Notes under the pieces: generated by a model
What the model saw: the letters and a program-made list of their open reading frames with translations, nothing else
Databases searched by the model: none
What the model was told of the DNA's origin: nothing
Origin: Chordibacter sp038110535
GTDB taxonomy: Bacteria > Verrucomicrobiota > Verrucomicrobiia > Opitutales > Seribacteraceae
NCBI GenBank assembly: GCA_038110535.1
Contig: JAYNJW010000005.1
Location: forward strand, 16,862-80,861
DNA: 64,000 nt
Direction: 5' to 3'
Program-made: the position numbers and the translations under genes
Shown here: piece by piece, positions 62,242 to 64,000 of the stretch
How positions within the stretch are numbered: position 1 is the stretch's first letter
How the letters are laid out: every line of letters starts with the position of its first letter

Positions 62242-63117
62242 CTAGTTTGAAAGGGTGGCAGCTGAGATCTCGAGAATTTCCTGAGTAATGGCAGCTTGGC
62301 GGGCCCGGTTGTATTGAAGGGTTAAGTCGTTGATCAAATTACCGGCATTATCGGTGGCGGTTTTCATGGCAACCATGCGGGCACTGTGTTCAGAAGCCTG
62401 TGATTCCATCACCATTTGGTGAATTTGTTGTTTCAAATATAGTGTGCCCAATTCAGCCAAAACCTGATCACGATTTTCGATCAGAATTTCCCGTTTGTCT
62501 TTAGGCACCTCGTGGTCCTCAATGCCAAAACGGGCGTGCAATTTTTGGCTCATTTCATCGAGATCGTTCAAGGGAAACAAACGAACGAGTTCTGGTTCCT
62601 GCCTGAGGGTATTGACAAAGCCAGTATGCAACACTTCGATGGTGTCGATCTGATCATCGCCGTAGGCTCGTAAAAGAAACTCGATAATGGGCTTAATATC
62701 AGAATAACGGGGCTTGTCGGGCAGGCTAAAATCAGCTAGCAAATCTCTGCGGGTACGAGATAGGTATTGAGTGGCCCGCTTTCCGACAGCAACAAACTTG
62801 GCAGAAGAATCAACATCAGACAACATTCTGAATAAATTGGAGTTGAGTGCTCCACAAAGTCCCTTGTCCGTGCCTATAACAAGAATGCCACGGTGCCTGA
62901 CGGGGCGATCGTTGAAATACTGGTGGGTGATCTCCTCAAATTCATCGGCAACCGAGACAATTACATCAGCAAGTAACATTGCATAGGGTCGTCCATTCTT
63001 AGCCGCATCCTGAGCTTTCTTCATTTTGGATGTGGCTACCATTTGCATAGCACGAGTGATTTGTCGGGTGCTTTTAACTCCCTTGATCCGCAATCGAATG
63101 TCCCGAGTGTTGGCCAT
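62242..63117 (-). CDS. atpG: ATP synthase F1 subunit gamma
   Basis: Central rotor shaft of F1. 291 residues. The N-terminus TRDIRLRIKGVKSTRQITRAMQMVATSKMKKAQ (partly quoted by its features: RIKGVKST, ITRAMQMVATSK) and the C-terminus TDNAGNLINDLTLQYNRARQA (features: TDNAGNLI, NRARQAAIT) are the conserved coiled-coil ends. GTDKGLCGALN occurs in the middle. It is 14 bases upstream of atpD and about 35 after atpA. Confidence 0.97.
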   Translation of the reverse strand: MANTRDIRLRIKGVKSTRQITRAMQMVATSKMKKAQDAAKNGRPYAMLLADVIVSVADEFEEITHQYFNDRPVRHRGILVIGTDKGLCGALNSNLFRMLSDVDSSAKFVAVGKRATQYLSRTRRDLLADFSLPDKPRYSDIKPIIEFLLRAYGDDQIDTIEVLHTGFVNTLRQEPELVRLFPLNDLDEMSQKLHARFGIEDHEVPKDKREILIENRDQVLAELGTLYLKQQIHQMVMESQASEHSARMVAMKTATDNAGNLINDLTLQYNRARQAAITQEILEISAATLSN

Positions 63118-63152
63118 CTATTTTATGAAATGGAAAGATAAAAAATAAATGA

Positions 63153-64000
63153 TCAAGAAAAGGTCCTTTTCCAATCTTCTACTGCACTACGGAGCTTCTG
63201 CTCGGCCTCTTCTTCCAATTTGCCGGTCGAATAGATCAATTCGCATGCTTCCTTGCCTTGAGTCTCCATGTATTCTCGAAGACTTTGGGTGGCACGATTT
63301 ACATCACTTACTGCAATGGAATCGAAGAAATTATTCTGCATGGCCCACATGATCGCAGTCTGAACTTCTACCGAAATGGGGTTAGATGCGGTCTGCTTAA
63401 AAAGCTCAACAATTCGTGCACCCCTGTCCAAACTGGCTTTGGTGGTTGCATCCAAATCAGATTCGAATTGGGAGAAGGCGGCAAGTTCACGGAATTGTGC
63501 GAGCTCCAGCTTTACTTTGCCGGCTACTTTCTTATAAGCCTTAATTTGAGCAGCGGATCCAACCCGAGAAACGGATAATCCAACTGAAACTGCCGGTCTG
63601 ATGCCCTTATTGAAGAGATCTGTCTCAAGAAAGATTTGCCCATCGGTAATGGAGATTACATTGGTTGGAATGTAACCGGAAACATCTCCCATTTGAGTTT
63701 CGATAATGGGCAGGGCGGTCAAAGAGCCATTTCCACTATTCTCGTTGAGACGTGCGGATCGTTCCAAAAGACGGGAGTGCAAATAGAAGACATCCCCAGG
63801 ATAAGCTTCGCGACCGGATGGGCGTTTAAGAATGAGTGAAATCTGGCGGTAAGCAACCGCATGCTTTGATAAGTCGTCATAAACGATCAGGGCGTCCATG
63901 CCGTTTTCCATGTACCATTCTCCCATGGCACAACCTGCATAAGGAGCAAGGTATTGGTTAGCTGGGTTGTCTGCGGCAGGTGCGGAAACGATGGTGACAT
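63153..64000 (-). CDS. atpA: ATP synthase F1 subunit alpha, 3' part (cut by window end)
   Basis: Regulatory nucleotide-binding subunit of F1. The reading frame continues to the right edge beyond the internal Met at 63926: codons there read APAADNPANQYLAPYAG, matching AtpA just after the Walker A region. Downstream are ALIVYDDLSKHAVAYRQISL (abridged), RPSGREAYPGDVFYLHSRLLER, GYIPTNVISITDGQI and the C-terminal helical domain. The 5' half, including Walker A, lies outside the window. It is the first atp gene in view; atpH, F, E and B are presumably beyond the edge or elsewhere. Confidence 0.96.
   Translation of the reverse strand, partial: VTIVSAPAADNPANQYLAPYAGCAMGEWYMENGMDALIVYDDLSKHAVAYRQISLILKRPSGREAYPGDVFYLHSRLLERSARLNENSGNGSLTALPIIETQMGDVSGYIPTNVISITDGQIFLETDLFNKGIRPAVSVGLSVSRVGSAAQIKAYKKVAGKVKLELAQFRELAAFSQFESDLDATTKASLDRGARIVELFKQTASNPISVEVQTAIMWAMQNNFFDSIAVSDVNRATQSLREYMETQGKEACELIYSTGKLEEEAEQKLRSAVEDWKRTFS

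Overview
The window looks like a chromosomal segment of a Verrucomicrobiota bacterium, probably of the Opitutia/Puniceicoccales type; the rank below phylum is inference. The evidence is a double-length tandem UvrA (a form known from Chlamydiae and other PVC bacteria), a planctomycete-type cytochrome c/sulfatase-modifying-factor fusion next to a giant Verru_Chthon-type pseudopilin, and a diderm envelope gene set (BamA, Skp, LpxD). The content is mostly housekeeping, densely packed on both strands. I see no insertion sequence, prophage, CRISPR array or rRNA.

Layout. 1-6.9 kb (+): end of rplI, dnaB, bamA, skp, lpxD, prs. 7.0-14.2 kb: a DegP-like protease, pyrE, a small membrane protein, an MsbA-type ABC exporter, a DUF5069 protein, a GAF-PP2C phosphatase with a STAS protein (partner switching), and a peroxiredoxin. 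14.3-21.1 kb: tyrS, the 1806-residue uvrA and tRNA-Glu. 21.2-26.4 kb (+): rpmH-rnpA-yidC, a YebC protein and a metX-metW fusion. 26.5-33.4 kb: rhomboid, TPR, Sel1 and Hsp20 proteins, hrpB and a YraN protein. 33.4-40 kb: zwf, msrA, a PAS-AraC regulator, a pseudopilin, psd, rpmB, apbE. 40-47.4 kb (+): cytochrome/FGE-like fusion and the giant pseudopilin. 47.4-58.1 kb: hisI, DUF393, punA-purM, a GNAT protein, xseA, a VTT membrane protein, a mini-pseudopilin, tyrA-aroA-cmk-plsC, purC. 58.3-64 kb: lpd, two small odd ORFs, a tRNA with anticodon CAT, and atpA-G-D-C on the minus strand.

Functional themes are replication and repair (DnaB, UvrA, ExoVII), outer-membrane biogenesis, PRPP-linked nucleotide and amino-acid synthesis (Prs, PyrE, PurM, PurC, HisI), phospholipid synthesis (PlsC, Psd), membrane insertion (YidC) and ATP synthesis. 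The most unusual architectures are a YidC whose cytoplasmic tail resembles a J-domain without the HPD motif, the MetX-MetW fusion, the tandem UvrA with altered motifs, the cytochrome/FGE-like protein beside a giant pseudopilin, and a stand-alone integrase-type Arm DNA-binding domain just upstream of a tRNA gene.
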